From Cupriavidus sp. D39 (lineage in GTDB: Bacteria; Pseudomonadota; Gammaproteobacteria; Burkholderiales; Burkholderiaceae), in contig NZ_JAPNLE010000009.1 of the NCBI RefSeq assembly GCF_026627925.1, forward strand, positions 3,906,001-3,970,000: a stretch of 64,000 nucleotides of DNA, written 5' to 3'. The notes under the pieces are model-generated. The model searched no databases and was not told the DNA's origin. It worked only from the letters and a program-made list of their open reading frames with translations. The translations under genes and the position numbers were made by a program. Positions 9,648 through 20,701 of the stretch are shown here, in pieces; the stretch's first letter is position 1; every line of letters begins with the position of its first letter.

Positions 9648-10592
9648 TCAGTTCTCCGCGCGCGCTGGCCGGGCCGCTGCCGCATTGACGGTGCCATCCC
9701 GCATCAACGCATTCGCATCCTCAATCCATTTCTGGAAGCGATCCGCCGCGTGGGCCTTCTGCTCCGGCGTGGTCAGGTTGGCGATGGTGGTGGTAAGCGC
9801 CAGCCCAGCCTCGTTATTGGCGTCATAACGGGCATTGCGTTCCCGGGTAGGCGGGTTCTGCCAGTGATCGCCATAGCGCTTTAGCATCTCCACGACCTGG
9901 GCCTTGGGCGGATGCTCGGCCTGCACCTGGCGCACCAGCGCCAGCCATTCCTGCTGGCGCTTGACGCGCTCCGCATAGCGCGCCTCGGCGCCTTGCACCA
10001 CGGGTGCCATGGCGCGGCGGATGGTGGCTTCCTGGTCACTCGAGAAGCGGCCATAAACCAGCCGCGCGTAGTCCATTATCTTGTCGAACCGGGCTTCCTC
10101 GCGGGCGGCCGGGTCGGGGCGCAGGTATTCCTTGCGGTATTTGGCGTTGGCATCGGCGAACTTCTTCTCCATGCGGGCGATCTGCTCCGGCGTCAGCGTC
10201 AGCAACAGGTCGGCCACGTCGGGCGTGGAGCGATCGAAGGCGACGCGTGCCAGGCGCTGGGCGTCGTCCTGGATCTTGCCGACCGCGGCCGCGGAGACCG
10301 GTTGCTGTACCTCGCTCCTGGCCTGGCGCAGCAGGCCGACGATCTCGGGCAACTGGTCCTTGCGGTGCCAGGCGAAGAAGCGGGCGATGGCGTCGCGGGT
10401 GAGGGGTTCCTGGCTGGCGGAGACATCGACGTAGTTGTCGATCCACCAGTAGGCGAGCCGGTCGCCCTGCTGGTAGCCTAGCTTCATGGCATTGCAGGCC
10501 GTCAGGGCGACCACGGCTGTGACCAGAAAGAGACGCCGGAGAAGGTCCCCACGCAGGAAGGGAAAGGCGGTCAAACGGCGCAAAACCCCCAT
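9648..10592 (-). CDS. DUF6279 family lipoprotein
   Basis: A 314-residue predicted lipoprotein. The N-terminus has arginines, a hydrophobic stretch (LFLVTAVVAL) and a lipobox LTAC, so Cys is the lipidation site. The mature part is helical and charged, with KLGYQQGDRLAYWWIDNYVD after the lipobox, as in the DUF6279 family of betaproteobacteria. The function is unknown. ATG 10592 is chosen because it places the signal peptide at the terminus. It is convergent with ttcA (18-base gap) and divergent from glmU. Confidence 0.85.
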   Translation of the reverse strand: MGVLRRLTAFPFLRGDLLRRLFLVTAVVALTACNAMKLGYQQGDRLAYWWIDNYVDVSASQEPLTRDAIARFFAWHRKDQLPEIVGLLRQARSEVQQPVSAAAVGKIQDDAQRLARVAFDRSTPDVADLLLTLTPEQIARMEKKFADANAKYRKEYLRPDPAAREEARFDKIMDYARLVYGRFSSDQEATIRRAMAPVVQGAEARYAERVKRQQEWLALVRQVQAEHPPKAQVVEMLKRYGDHWQNPPTRERNARYDANNEAGLALTTTIANLTTPEQKAHAADRFQKWIEDANALMRDGTVNAAAARPARAEN

Positions 10593-10770
10593 GATAGAAT
10601 CCTTTTCCGCGCGTTTTGGCAGCTGATCGCGCCCGCGATTCCCGGCCGATGCTGGCTTTGCCGCCGGTTTCGGGGTTCGGGCCAGGATCCTGGCCAACGC
10701 TGCCGGCCCCGGGCTCTCCGAGGGGGTGATTCATACTGTTTGCTGTACACACTCACTTAGGATCCTCCTT

Positions 10771-12132
10771 GTGAATATCGTCATTCTCGCTGCAGGAATG
10801 GGCAAGCGGATGAACTCTGCGCTGCCCAAGGTCCTGCATCCCCTCGCTGGCCGGCCGCTGCTTGCTCATGTGATTGAAACGGCACGCAAATTGTTGCCGA
10901 CCCGGCTCGTGGTGGTGGTTGGGCATGGCGCCGACCGCGTGCGCGAGGCGGTTGGCGCGCCAGACGTCGCTTTTGCCCTGCAAGCCGAGCAGCTTGGCAC
11001 CGGCCATGCCGTGGCGCAGGCGCTGCCGCTGCTCGACGACAGCCAGCCGACGCTGGTGCTGTACGGCGATGTGCCGCTGACCGAAGCCGCCACGCTGCAG
11101 CGCCTGGTGGTCGCGGCCGGCAGTGAGCGCTTCGGCATCCTGACGGTCGAGATGGATGACCCCACAGGCTATGGCCGCATCGTGCGCGACGCGGGCAAGA
11201 TCGTGCGCATCGTCGAACAAAAGGATGCCAGCGAGCCGCAGCGCGCCATCCGTGAAATCAATACCGGCATCATCCTGGCGCCCACCGGCCCGCTGCGCCG
11301 CTGGCTGTCCACGCTGCGCAACGACAACGCCCAGGGTGAGTATTACCTGACCGACGCTGTCGAGCGCGCGGTGGCGGACGGCATGGAAGTGGTTTCCGCA
11401 CAGCCCGATGCGCTGTGGGAAACGCTGGGCGTCAACAGCAAGGTGCAGCTCGCCGAGCTGGAGCGCATTCATCAGGGCAACCTGGCGCAGCGCCTGCTGG
11501 AAGCCGGCGTGACGCTGCTGGATCCGGCGCGCATCGATATCCGCGGCGAGCTCACCTGCGGGCGCGACGTCACCATCGACGTGAACTGCGTGTTCGAAGG
11601 CCGCGTGCACCTCGAAGACGGCGCGCATATCGGCGCCAACTGCGTGCTGCGCAACAGCACCGTAGGCGCTGGCGCGCGGGTGCAGCCGTTCTGTCATTTC
11701 GAGGATGCCAGCGTTGGCGCGGCCGGCCGCATCGGCCCGTACGCGCGCCTGCGCCCGGGCACGGTGCTGGGCGAAGACGTGCATATCGGCAACTTCGTCG
11801 AGGTCAAGAACAGCCAGATCGCCGCGCACAGCAAGGCCAACCACCTTGCCTACGTGGGCGACGCCACGGTCGGCTCGCGCGTCAACATCGGCGCGGGCAC
11901 CATCACCTGCAACTATGATGGCGCGAACAAGTACCGCACCGTCATCGAGGACGATGTCTTTATCGGTTCCGATACGCAGCTGGTCGCGCCGGTGACCGTG
12001 CGCCGCGGCGCCACCATTGGCGCCGGCACCACGCTGACCAAGGAGGCGGCGGCCGACAAGCTGACGCTGTCGCGCTCCAAGCAGATGACGCTCGACGCGT
12101 GGCAGCGTCCGGTCAAGCAAGCCAAGAAATAA
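10771..12132 (+). CDS. glmU: Bifunctional GlmU (uridyltransferase/acetyltransferase)
   Basis: Makes UDP-GlcNAc by acetylating glucosamine-1-phosphate and then uridylylating it, supplying peptidoglycan and LPS synthesis. The N-terminal pyrophosphorylase domain shows LAAGMGKRM and [10 protein letters not shown]. The C-terminal left-handed beta-helix contains [30 protein letters not shown] and [13 protein letters not shown]. At 453 residues it has family length. The start is GTG 10771, preceded by AGGATCCTCCTT, and it begins exactly at NIVILAAG. It is followed 120 bases later by glmS. Confidence 0.97.
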   Translation: MNIVILAAGMGKRMNSALPKVLHPLAGRPLLAHVIETARKLLPTRLVVVVGHGADRVREAVGAPDVAFALQAEQLGTGHAVAQALPLLDDSQPTLVLYGDVPLTEAATLQRLVVAAGSERFGILTVEMDDPTGYGRIVRDAGKIVRIVEQKDASEPQRAIREINTGIILAPTGPLRRWLSTLRNDNAQGEYYLTDAVERAVADGMEVVSAQPDALWETLGVNSKVQLAELERIHQGNLAQRLLEAGVTLLDPARIDIRGELTCGRDVTIDVNCVFEGRVHLEDGAHIGANCVLRNSTVGAGARVQPFCHFEDASVGAAGRIGPYARLRPGTVLGEDVHIGNFVEVKNSQIAAHSKANHLAYVGDATVGSRVNIGAGTITCNYDGANKYRTVIEDDVFIGSDTQLVAPVTVRRGATIGAGTTLTKEAAADKLTLSRSKQMTLDAWQRPVKQAKK

Positions 12133-12252
12133 ACCCCGCCACCGTGCGGCCGGGATACGGCCGCACGGCAATGGCAACTCGCGGGAGACGGCATCGCCGT
12201 CCTCGCGCCATTCATCCGGTGCGGCCGTGTCCGCGCCCTGTGGGAGAAGAAT

Positions 12253-14091
12253 ATGTGCGGCATCGTCGGCGGGGTTTCCTCGCGCAATATCGTTCCTGTC
12301 CTGATCGAAGGACTGCGTCGCCTCGAGTACCGTGGCTATGATTCGTGTGGCGTGGCGGTGGTGCGCGATGGCGCGCTCGAGCGCGCCCGCACGGTCTCGC
12401 GCGTGGCTGACCTGGACGAGCAGACCCGCGCGTCCGGCCTGTCCGGCATGATTGGCGTGGCGCATACGCGCTGGGCCACGCACGGCAAGCCTGACACCAC
12501 CAACGCCCACCCGCATTTCTCGGGCGAGTCCATCGCGCTGGTGCACAACGGCATCATCGAGAACTACGAGCCGCTGCGCGAAGAGCTGCGCGCCGCCGGC
12601 TACGGCTTCGAGTCGCAGACCGACACCGAAGTGGTGGCCCACCTGATCCACCAGGTCTACACCTACCCGAGCAGCGCCACGCGCGGCGACCTGTTCGCCT
12701 CGGTGCGCGCGGTGACCAAGCGCCTGCGCGGCGCCTACGCCATCGCCGTGTTCTCCAAGGACCATCCGGAACGCGTGGTCGGCGCCCGCGCCGGCTCGCC
12801 GCTGGTGGTGGCGCTGGGCGACAACGAATCCTTCCTGGCCTCCGACGCGCTGGCCGTGGCGGGTACCGCCAACCGCATCATCTACCTGGAAGAAGGCGAC
12901 GTGGTGGAGCTCACCCGCGAAGGCGCCACCATCCGCGACGCGCACGACCACCTGGTCGAGCGCGAAGTGCGCGTGGTTGAGACGCACGCCGCGGCGGTGG
13001 AGCTGGGCCCGTACCGCCACTTCATGCAGAAGGAAATCTTCGAGCAGCCGCGCGCGCTCGGCGATACGCTGGAAGGCATCGAGGCCATCACGCCGGAACT
13101 GTTCGGCGAGACGGCCCAGAGCGTGTTCAGCGAGATCGACAGCGTGCTGATCCTGGCTTGCGGCACCAGCTATTACTCGGGCTGCACCGCCAAGTACTGG
13201 CTCGAATCGGTGGCCAAGATCCCGACCCAGGTCGAGGTGGCGAGCGAGTACCGCTACCGCGAGACCGTGCCCAATCCGCGCGCGCTGGTGGTGGTGATCT
13301 CGCAGTCCGGCGAGACCGCCGATACCATGGCCGCCCTGCGCCACGCCAAGTCGCTGGGCCACACGCATACCCTGGCGGTGTGCAATGTATCCACCAGCGC
13401 CATGGTGCGCGAGACCGAACTGCGCTTCCTGACCCGCGCCGGCACCGAGATCGGCGTGGCGTCGACCAAGGCCTTCACCACCCAGCTCGCCGCGCTGTAC
13501 ATGCTGACCCTGGCGCTGGCCAAGGTACGCGGCAGGCTCACGGCCGAGGCGGAAGCCGCCGCGCTGACCAACCTGCGCCACCTGCCTGTGGCCCTGCACG
13601 GCGTGCTGGCACTGGAGCCGCAGATCATCTCCTGGTCCGAGGACTTTGCCCGCCGCGAAAACGCGCTGTTCCTGGGCCGCGGCCTGCATTACCCCATCGC
13701 CCTGGAAGGCGCGCTCAAGCTCAAGGAAATCTCGTATATCCACGCCGAAGCCTATCCGGCTGGCGAGCTCAAGCACGGCCCGCTGGCACTGGTGACCGAG
13801 GCCATGCCCGTGGTCACGGTGGCGCCCAACGACGCGCTGCTGGAAAAGCTGAAATCCAACATCCAGGAAGTGCGCGCCCGCGGCGGCCGGCTGTATGTGT
13901 TCGCCGACAGCGACACGCACATCCAGTCCACGGAGGGCATCCAGGTGATCCGCCTGCCCGAGCACTACGGCGACCTGTCGCCGATCCTGCACGTCGTGCC
14001 GCTGCAATTGCTGGCGTACCACACCGCCTGTGCGCGCGGTACCGACGTGGACAAGCCGCGTAACCTGGCCAAGTCGGTCACGGTGGAGTAA
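12253..14091 (+). CDS. glmS: Glutamine-fructose-6-phosphate aminotransferase
   Basis: Makes glucosamine-6-phosphate from fructose-6-phosphate and glutamine, the first step toward UDP-GlcNAc. It is full length at 612 residues. The mature N-terminal Cys follows Met (MCGIVGG), the class II amidotransferase nucleophile, with [13 protein letters not shown] further on. Two SIS isomerase domains follow ([22 protein letters not shown]), ending with the conserved KSVTVE. The Shine-Dalgarno GGGAGAAG precedes ATG. With glmU it forms the usual betaproteobacterial amino-sugar pair. Confidence 0.97.
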   Translation: MCGIVGGVSSRNIVPVLIEGLRRLEYRGYDSCGVAVVRDGALERARTVSRVADLDEQTRASGLSGMIGVAHTRWATHGKPDTTNAHPHFSGESIALVHNGIIENYEPLREELRAAGYGFESQTDTEVVAHLIHQVYTYPSSATRGDLFASVRAVTKRLRGAYAIAVFSKDHPERVVGARAGSPLVVALGDNESFLASDALAVAGTANRIIYLEEGDVVELTREGATIRDAHDHLVEREVRVVETHAAAVELGPYRHFMQKEIFEQPRALGDTLEGIEAITPELFGETAQSVFSEIDSVLILACGTSYYSGCTAKYWLESVAKIPTQVEVASEYRYRETVPNPRALVVVISQSGETADTMAALRHAKSLGHTHTLAVCNVSTSAMVRETELRFLTRAGTEIGVASTKAFTTQLAALYMLTLALAKVRGRLTAEAEAAALTNLRHLPVALHGVLALEPQIISWSEDFARRENALFLGRGLHYPIALEGALKLKEISYIHAEAYPAGELKHGPLALVTEAMPVVTVAPNDALLEKLKSNIQEVRARGGRLYVFADSDTHIQSTEGIQVIRLPEHYGDLSPILHVVPLQLLAYHTACARGTDVDKPRNLAKSVTVE

Positions 14092-14630
14092 CGCAAGCGA
14101 TAGCGATAGCTGCTGCAAGCCGCGCCGCACGGCATGGCCAGGAACGCCTGGCCGGCCGGGCGGCTTGGCCGGCATGGGTAAGCGCGTATTCATGCCAGTT
14201 GCCGGTGGAGGGCGCGCGGCCAGACGGCCGGCTTTGCGCCGATACTGGTTTCAGGATGGTCTTTCGGCTCGCCGCACGCTATCGGTGAGTTGCCTACTTT
14301 GGTATCGGCCAACGCCGCCGGGGCGCGCCATGCGCTCGTTCACTTCGTTCGCCTCGTTCGTTTGGTGGACTTGAATAGTCCCCGTCAATGGCCAAACATC
14401 TCGCACGGCTGTGTTCTCGCCGATTGACGTGCCCGACACAAGGCCTCCTGCAGATCCAGGCAAGCAGGAAGACGATAAAAACCTAAAACACCAATGCGAA
14501 TATGCGGGCCAGGTGCTCTAGGCGTCCCGCCGCACGTCTTGCCTCGGGAATGACTGAAGATTGGCTTGCCGGGCGGCTCCTACGCCGCCCAGGATGTTGG
14601 GGATAACAATGCCTGTGGCCAGCGCCGCGC
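14092..14630. other. Intergenic gap downstream of glmS
   Basis: About 540 bases between glmS and the convergent HDOD gene. I see no credible gene. A hairpin GGCCAGG-AACG-CCTGGCC at 14136-14153 could help end glmS transcription but lacks a clear T tract. Around 14335-14365 there is a small repetition of TTCGTTCG-like heptamers. Confidence 0.6.
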
Positions 14631-16062
14631 CTACCTGTGCTCGGCAGACCGGAGGAAGCTCGCCGAGATCTCCCGCGTGAGCAGGCTGATGGCTTCCATC
14701 TCCCCATCGGACAGCCCGCCCGTGCAGGCGGTTGGGCCCCAGTCTCCGCAGATCACGGCGACGCAGCGATTCTTGATCATCACGGGCGCCAGCAGGATGG
14801 AGCGGGTATCGGGCATCTGTTCCCGATACCAGCGGGGCACGCGGTGCGCCACCTCTTTGTCAAAGGAGTCTTCGAACAGCAGCGGCTTGTTGCCGATGGT
14901 GGCGAAGTGAAAGATGTCGGGGACGAATCCTTCCTCGAACGATAGCGCCTCCATTTTCTCGCGCATGCCCTCGCCAAATCCAACCCGTGCGCCGAAGCGC
15001 TTGGCCATGGGGTTGAGCAGCATGAGGAAGCAATGCGAGAAATTCAGCGCCTGCATGGTCGATTCGAGCACCAGCGGCGCCAGCTCGGAGACCGGCAGCT
15101 CGCTGCCCTCGCGCTGTACTTCCAGCAGGCTTTGCTGAAGGCGCTCGAGGGCATCCTTTGGCTTGCCGGCATTGAGCGCAGGGCTCGCCTGTGCTGTCTC
15201 CGGGAACTCGGCATTGGTCATGGAGACGTTCAATGCCTGCGCCTGCCTGACCGCGCATTCGACCGCGGAAGATTGCAACCCCAATGCCTGGGCGCGATCC
15301 AGCAGCAGGGCCTGCACGACGTCTGCGGGCGCGTCCCTTGCGAGCAGCACCGCGGCACGCGAGGACACGTCGGCAATGGCACCCAGCCAGTCGGCATGGG
15401 ATTCCAGGACTGCTTCGGCGTCAAGGCGCTGGCTGCGCATCGAGGTTGCGATCAGGCTGGGCAACCGCCATTTGGCGGCAGCCGCTGCCGCAATGTCTTC
15501 GAGGGTGACGCCCAGCACCTGCTGGCACGCTTGGTCTTCCCGCGCGGGGTCGCCCTCGCACAGGGCCTGGATCCGTTCCCACTCCTCGGCAAAGTAGAAG
15601 ACCAGAAGCAGGCGGCTCATGTGGTGCATCAACGTGCAAACCACGGCTTCTTCCGCCTGCCTGATGCCTTGCGCGTTGCTCAGCGCGCGCGTGAGCTCGC
15701 CGGCGACCAGGGCCTGCCTCAGCTCGATGGAAGCCTGCGGGCGATTGATGGCCACGCCGGAAAAATAGTCCAGCAACTGGACCCCGAGCGTGAGGTGGCT
15801 GATCGCTTCTACCCCCAGGACCAGGATGGCGCGCGACACCGTCGTGACTTCCCCCGAACGAGCGATACATGGCGGAGTTGGCCAGGCGTATGACCTTCTG
15901 CGACAAGCTGAAATCGGAGAGCACGCCCGCGGCCATCTCACCGACGCTGGTGTCGCTGTTCAGCGTCTTGAAGATGTTGTCGATGCAGAACTGCAGCGTG
16001 GGGAAATCCCCTTGCTGCGCCATGCGGTTCCATAGTGTCTCGAAGAACGTCTTGTTTGACAT
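14631..16062 (-). CDS. HDOD-GAF signalling protein (one-base frameshift)
   Basis: A probable cytoplasmic signalling protein with an N-terminal HDOD domain (HD-related output domain) over roughly residues 15-220 and a C-terminal GAF-like domain over roughly 290-460 (SHCFLMLLNPMAKRFGARVG, ending GPTACTGGLSDGEMEAI). The frame breaks after LANSAMYRSFG. Removing one base from the plus-strand C5 run at 15851-15855 joins it to EVTTVSRAILVLGVEAI and gives 476 continuous residues. The junction falls within a conserved HDOD helix, so I infer a sequencing insertion. It lies 8 bases downstream of the PAS-GGDEF-EAL gene, probably as its operon partner. Confidence 0.82.
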
Positions 16063-16070
16063 GGCGGCGT

Positions 16071-17851
16071 CTACTTCGAAAACACTTGGGCGCTGCCAAG
16101 CTGCAGCATGCCGGCTCGCGCCTGGTCCACGAACTGGGCCGGGCTCATCGCCTTCGCATAGCGCCAGCCCTGCACCAGCTCACAGCCTTGCTCGGCCAGC
16201 AACTGGCTTTGCTCGTCGGACTCCACGCCTTCCGCGATGGCCACCAGCCCGAGCTCCCGCGCGAGCGACAGCACGGCAAACACAATGGTCCGCGCATGCG
16301 GGAGTCCATCATGTCGGCCACAAAGCTCTGGTCGATCTTCAGTGCCGAGAGCGGGAAGCGGCGCAGGTAGGACAAGCTGGAGTACCCCGTGCCGAAGTCG
16401 TCGACCGCGAACCGCACGCCCAATGCGCGCAACTCCGTCAGCAAGTCTTGCGCCGCTTCGGGGTCGGTCATCAACGCGCCTTCCGTAATTTCCAGGACCA
16501 GCCGGTGCGAGCTGATGCCGGCATCCTTGATGGCCCGCCTGACGCTGTCCGCGAAGCCGGGGTGCCTGAACTGCACCGGCGAGACATTGACGGATATATA
16601 TCCCACGTCCAGGCCTAGCGCATCCCAGCTTGCCAGTTGCGCGCAAGCGCACCGTAGCGCCCACGCCCCAAGATGGTTGATGAGGCCGTTATGTTCGGCA
16701 ACCGGGATAAACACACCCGGCGGGACACACCCCGTCGGGTGTTGCCACCGCATCAGCGCCTCGACCGCGCAGACCTTGCCGGAGCCGGGCCACACGATCG
16801 GCTGGTAGTGGAGCAGGAACTCGCCGTTCTGGACGGCCTCGAACATGTTCTGTTCGATCCGGAACTGCTCGTCCAGCCGATGCTCCAGCTCCGGCGTGTA
16901 GACGCGGAATCGATTCTTGCCCTGCGCCTTGGCGTCATACATGGCCAGATCCGCCCGCTTGAGCAGCTGCGACTCGGGCTGATGGGCCAGCGTGCCAAAG
17001 GTGAGCCCCAGGCTGGTGGTGACGCGGATCTGGCAACCGGCCAGGTGAAAAGGCTGCCTGCAGACATGGATCACCTTCTCCACGATGCCGATGGCGGCCT
17101 CTTCCGATGCGATCCCGTCCAGCAGCAGCACGAACTCATCGCCGCCCAGCCGAGCGACCATGTCCGTCGGGCGCACGGCGCCAAGCAGCCGCACGCTGAT
17201 TTGCTTGAGCAAGGCGTCGCCAAATTCATGGCCGAGCGAGTCATTCACCTTCTTGAACCCGTCGAGGTCCATCAAGGCAAGCGCAAATGGCGCCTTTCCC
17301 GTGCCATCTTCGGCAAAGTACCCGGCAATGCGCTCGCGCACCATGGCGCGGTTGCCTACGCCGGTGAGCGGATCGCGAAAGGACGCCTCGATGAGCCGCT
17401 CTTCGTTGTCGACCCAGTCGGTCACGTCGTAGCCAGACAGCAGCAAACTCGGGTTGCCATCCTCGTCGGCATAGCGGCACACGCGCAGGTCCAGCCAGCG
17501 GCTTTCGCCGACGCCGCCGGAGAAGCGGATGCGGCTGGTCTTGCAGGGCGCGTCTTGCTCGCAGGCACGCAGCAGCTCGGCGAGCCGCTCACGCTGCTCG
17601 AACGAGACGACGTCCAGGATCGAGGATTTAAGAAGGTATTCCCGGGGATAGGCAAGCAGCTGCGCCGAGGCTTCGGTTGCCAGGATGATGTTGCCCGCGT
17701 CATCGATCTGCAGGGCGAGCCCGCCCGAAGCCTCGAGCAATGCCCAGGCAGCCCGCGCCGATACCCCGGCGGATAGGAGCGGGTTCCGGTCGGAGGATGG
17801 CCATTCAGGGGGCTCGTCCGCTAGAACTGCGTCATACGTAAACGACGTCAT
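16071..17851 (-). CDS. PAS-GGDEF-EAL c-di-GMP signalling protein (one-base frameshift)
   Basis: A predicted bifunctional cyclic-di-GMP enzyme of 593 residues after repair. A PAS-like sensor spans ~35-150. A GGDEF domain follows with the intact RLGGDEF at ~235-240, so cyclase activity is possible. An EAL domain starts near 330 with AVEALMRWQHP and DDFGTGYSSLSYLRRFPL. The frame breaks after VADMMDSR. One missing base near 16297-16302 restores HARTIVFAVLSLAREL and the EGVES segment to the C-terminus. ATG 17851 is preferred because longer frames add no domain. No transmembrane helix is seen. Confidence 0.85.
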
Positions 17852-18170
17852 GGAACTCTGGTTGAAACTCGGGCCGAATTGAGCGTCTGGTGATCGAACG
17901 CCGCCAGCGCTGCCGTGCCTGGCTGTCTTGCGCATTAAAGTGATTTTGGATACATGTTACCCATGCTGCGCATGCCAGTTTAACGCTTTACCACGACGTT
18001 CGATCACGCGAATGCGTTACCTGGCAAGAGATTGTGGCGCCGTTGCACAGGAGGCCCCTCGATACATCGATGGCCCAAGTCTGGCTGACACGGATTTGCC
18101 GGGTACTTCCCGCCCCGCGAACGTTCGCGCACTGGTGCCTTAGAATGCAGCACAAACCAGACCGGAGACC

Positions 18171-18593
18171 GTGCATGCTGTGGAAATCGACCCCTCCCTG
18201 AAAGACCTCCAGGACCGCCACAAGGACACCGCCGTCGAGCAACTCGGCATCGAGTTCACCGAGATCGGCGCGGCTTCGCTCAGTGCACGCATGCCGGTGG
18301 ACCGCCGCACCGTGCAGCCGTATGGCATCCTGCACGGCGGGGCTTCGGTGGTGCTGGCGGAGACGCTGGGCAGTTGCGCCGCCAGCCTGTGCCTGGATAG
18401 CGAGACGCAATATTGTGTCGGGCTCGACATCAATGCCAACCATGTGCGCGCGGCGCGCACCGGTTTTGTGACCGGCACCGCCACGGCGGTGCATATCGGC
18501 CGCACCACCCATGTGTGGGCCATCGAGATCCGCAACGACGAAGGCAAGATGGTGTGCGTCTCCCGGATCACCATGTCCATTCTTTCGCGCTGA
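18171..18593 (+). CDS. PaaI-family hotdog thioesterase
   Basis: A 140-residue hotdog-fold acyl-CoA thioesterase of the PaaI/YdiI/EntH type. The core motif YGILHGGASVVLAETLGS contains the catalytic Glu on the central helix, followed by GLDINANHVRAAR. The likely role is hydrolysis of aryl- or acyl-CoA; the substrate is unknown. The start is GTG 18171, preceded by GGAGACC. It stands alone between the divergent signalling operon and the tRNA gene. Confidence 0.88.
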   Translation: MHAVEIDPSLKDLQDRHKDTAVEQLGIEFTEIGAASLSARMPVDRRTVQPYGILHGGASVVLAETLGSCAASLCLDSETQYCVGLDINANHVRAARTGFVTGTATAVHIGRTTHVWAIEIRNDEGKMVCVSRITMSILSR

Positions 18594-18746
18594 GCGCCAC
18601 GGCCCCAAGGCCGGCATGGTGCGATGTCCCGGCCTTGAGCAAGCGCGCTCCCGGCCGCCGCTTCGCGCTCCGTGCAGAGTTTTTCATTTCCGGCTACACT
18701 GCGCCCCGCACTGTAAGCGGACGCCAAAACGCGGCGTCCCGGCAGC

Positions 18747-18821
18747 GGCGGGGTGGCAGAGTGGTTATGCGACGGTCTGCAAAGCCGTACACGGCGGTTC
18801 AATTCCGTTCCCCCGCCTCCA
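18747..18821 (+). tRNA. tRNA-Cys (anticodon GCA)
   Basis: A 75-base tRNA with a seven-base acceptor stem, GGCGGGG pairing with CCCCGCC. The anticodon loop reads CTGCAAA, giving anticodon GCA (cysteine). The T arm contains GGTTCAATTCC. The discriminator base is U, typical of tRNA-Cys, and the CCA end is encoded. Short open frames crossing it are artefacts. Confidence 0.96.
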
Positions 18822-19050
18822 GGTTTCCAGTCATGCGGGTGTTCCGCCCGCACTCTCCTGTCAGTCCCTCCTGCCTCCGGCCATCGGCGCCTGGCAAGGC
18901 CTTGCCCACTTGTTCCACGCAAGCAGCGGACAAGGCGTCATTTATGCCGTTTTCCCCGCTGGAACAAGTCGCCCGAATCATGTAGTGTGAAGTCAGCGCA
19001 GTCCATCCATGACAACCTCCGCCATCGTGCGTGGCGGGGAGATAATTGCA

Positions 19051-19494
19051 ATGACAAGAGATCTGCGTATCCGCGCCGCACAACCGGCCGACTGGCCGGC
19101 AATCGCGGAAGTTCTTGAAGCCTGTGGCCTCGCCAGCGACGATCTCGATCCCTCGCTGGCGTTGTTCCATATTGCCGTGCTCGACGGCGGGATTGTCGGT
19201 TGCGCCGGCGCAGAAGGCTATGGCGACACCATAGTCGTGCGCTCGGTCGCGGTGTTGCCGCCCTATCGCGATCGCGGCATCGCCTCCCATATGGTTTCCA
19301 CCGTGCTGATGCGCGCCCGTGCCAGCGGCTGCACGCGCGCCGTGCTGCTGAGCGCCACTTGCCCCAGCTACTTTGCCCGCTACGGGTTCTCGCTGATCTC
19401 GGCCGATCGCTTGCCACCGGAAGTGCGCGCGTCGCGCGAATTCCGGCAGCAAGAGGGCGCGCTGCCGCTATGCATGTGTTGCGAGCTGAAATGA
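19051..19494 (+). CDS. GNAT N-acetyltransferase, possibly ArsN2-like
   Basis: A GNAT-fold acetyltransferase of 147 residues. The acetyl-CoA site is VRSVAVLPPYRDRGIASHMV, followed by a C-terminal CPSYFARYGFSLI segment. The FARYGF...LPPEVR arrangement resembles ArsN2-type acetyltransferases linked to arsenic resistance, but there is no ars operon here, so this is only a suggestion. ATG 19051 is chosen over ATG 19009 because GGGGAG lies just upstream and the GNAT fold begins soon after it. The NadM-Nudix gene follows within 20 bases. Confidence 0.82.
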   Translation: MTRDLRIRAAQPADWPAIAEVLEACGLASDDLDPSLALFHIAVLDGGIVGCAGAEGYGDTIVVRSVAVLPPYRDRGIASHMVSTVLMRARASGCTRAVLLSATCPSYFARYGFSLISADRLPPEVRASREFRQQEGALPLCMCCELK

Positions 19495-19510
19495 TCCACC
19501 TGACGTGCCG

Positions 19511-20625
19511 ATGACCCCGACGAACACGACGAACCCACTGAACCCGACCCAGCCGGCGAGCGCTGTCCCCTTCGATTACCTGGTCTATATCGGCCGTTTC
19601 GAGCCCTTGCACAACGGGCACTTCGCCATGCTGCGCCAGGCGCTGGCGCAGGCCCGCACGGTGATCGTTGTGCTGGGTTCCGCGGGTGGCGCCCGCACCG
19701 TGAAGAACCCGTTTACCGCGGATGAGCGCCGCCAGATGATCGAGGGCGCGGTGGCGGCCTGGGACGCCGCGCGCGTTGCCGACCTGCGTTTTGTGGTGGT
19801 GCGCGACTACTACGAAAGCGCGCGCTGGACAGCGGCAGTGCGCGCCGTGGCGGGCGCGGTGATCGATGCGCCCGCGCACGGCACGCCGCGCGTTGGCCTG
19901 TTCGGGCACTTCAAGGATGCGTCCTCGGGCTACCTCAATGACTTCCCCGGCTGGGAGCTGGTGCCGCAGCCAAGCTTCGGGCAGCTCAATGCTGCCGACG
20001 TGCGCCGCCAATGGTTCGAGCAGCAGGGGGCCTGCAAGGGCTGGAGAGCGTGCTGCCGCAGCCGGTGGCCGCGTTCCTGCGCGAGTTCGCCGGGCGCGAA
20101 GCGTTCGCGACCTTGCTGGCCGAGTACCGCTTCCTGCAGGACCACGGCCGCCGCTGGGCGGCCGCGCCGTATCCGCCGATCTTCGTGACCGTGGATGCGG
20201 TGGTGCGCTGCTGCGGCCAGGTGCTGCTGATCCGCCGTGGCGGACAGCCAGGACGTGGCGCCTGGGCGCTGCCCGGCGGCTTCCTGGACCAGCACGAGCG
20301 CGTGGCCGATGCGGTGCTGCGCGAGCTCGACGAGGAAACACGCTTCGGCCTGCCCAAGGCAGCGTTGCAGCAGTCCTTGCGCGACCAGGCGCTGTTCGAC
20401 CATCCCGAGCGCAGCCAGCGCGGGCGCACGCTGACCCACGCTTTCTTCTTCGACCTGCCGCTCGATGCGCTCCCGGCGGTGGCCGCCGCCGATGACGCGG
20501 CCGCGGTGCGCTGGGTGCCGCAGCAGGAGTTGCTGGCGCTGGAAGGGCAGATGTTCGAGGATCACCTGCTGATCCTCGATCGCTTCCTGCATCTGTTCGA
20601 CGGCGAGGCGCAGCCGGCGGGCTGA
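19511..20625 (+). CDS. nadM: Bifunctional NMN adenylyltransferase/Nudix hydrolase NadM-Nudix (one-base frameshift)
   Basis: The N-terminal NMN adenylyltransferase domain has [13 protein letters not shown], the (H/T)xGH nucleotidyl-transfer motif, and makes NAD+. The C-terminal Nudix domain carries a full Nudix box (GGFLDQHE, then RELDEET) and probably hydrolyses ADP-ribose. The two halves lie in different frames. One missing base in the G run at 20026-20030 joins FEQQG to [12 protein letters not shown] and gives 371 residues. The domain order and linker match known NadM-Nudix fusions, so a sequencing deletion is the likely cause. ATG 19511 is preferred over GTG 19505. Confidence 0.85.
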
Positions 20626-20701
20626 GCCGACCCGCCGCCGGGATCAGTGTCCGCTACCACGGCGGTAGATGAGATGTGAACTGGTTGGTCATGCAATAGC
20701 G

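Noticed and set aside
10753..14193. A minus-strand open frame of 1146 codons opposite glmU and glmS
   Set aside because: It is a mirror of the high-GC codon bias of two certain genes; its protein is His/Gln/Arg-rich with no recognisable fold.
14030..14374. A plus-strand frame of 114 codons after glmS
   Set aside because: It begins inside glmS in another frame, has no family features and no ribosome site.
18753..19118. A plus-strand frame starting in the tRNA-Cys gene
   Set aside because: It overlaps a certain tRNA and its peptide is the familiar false translation of a tRNA.
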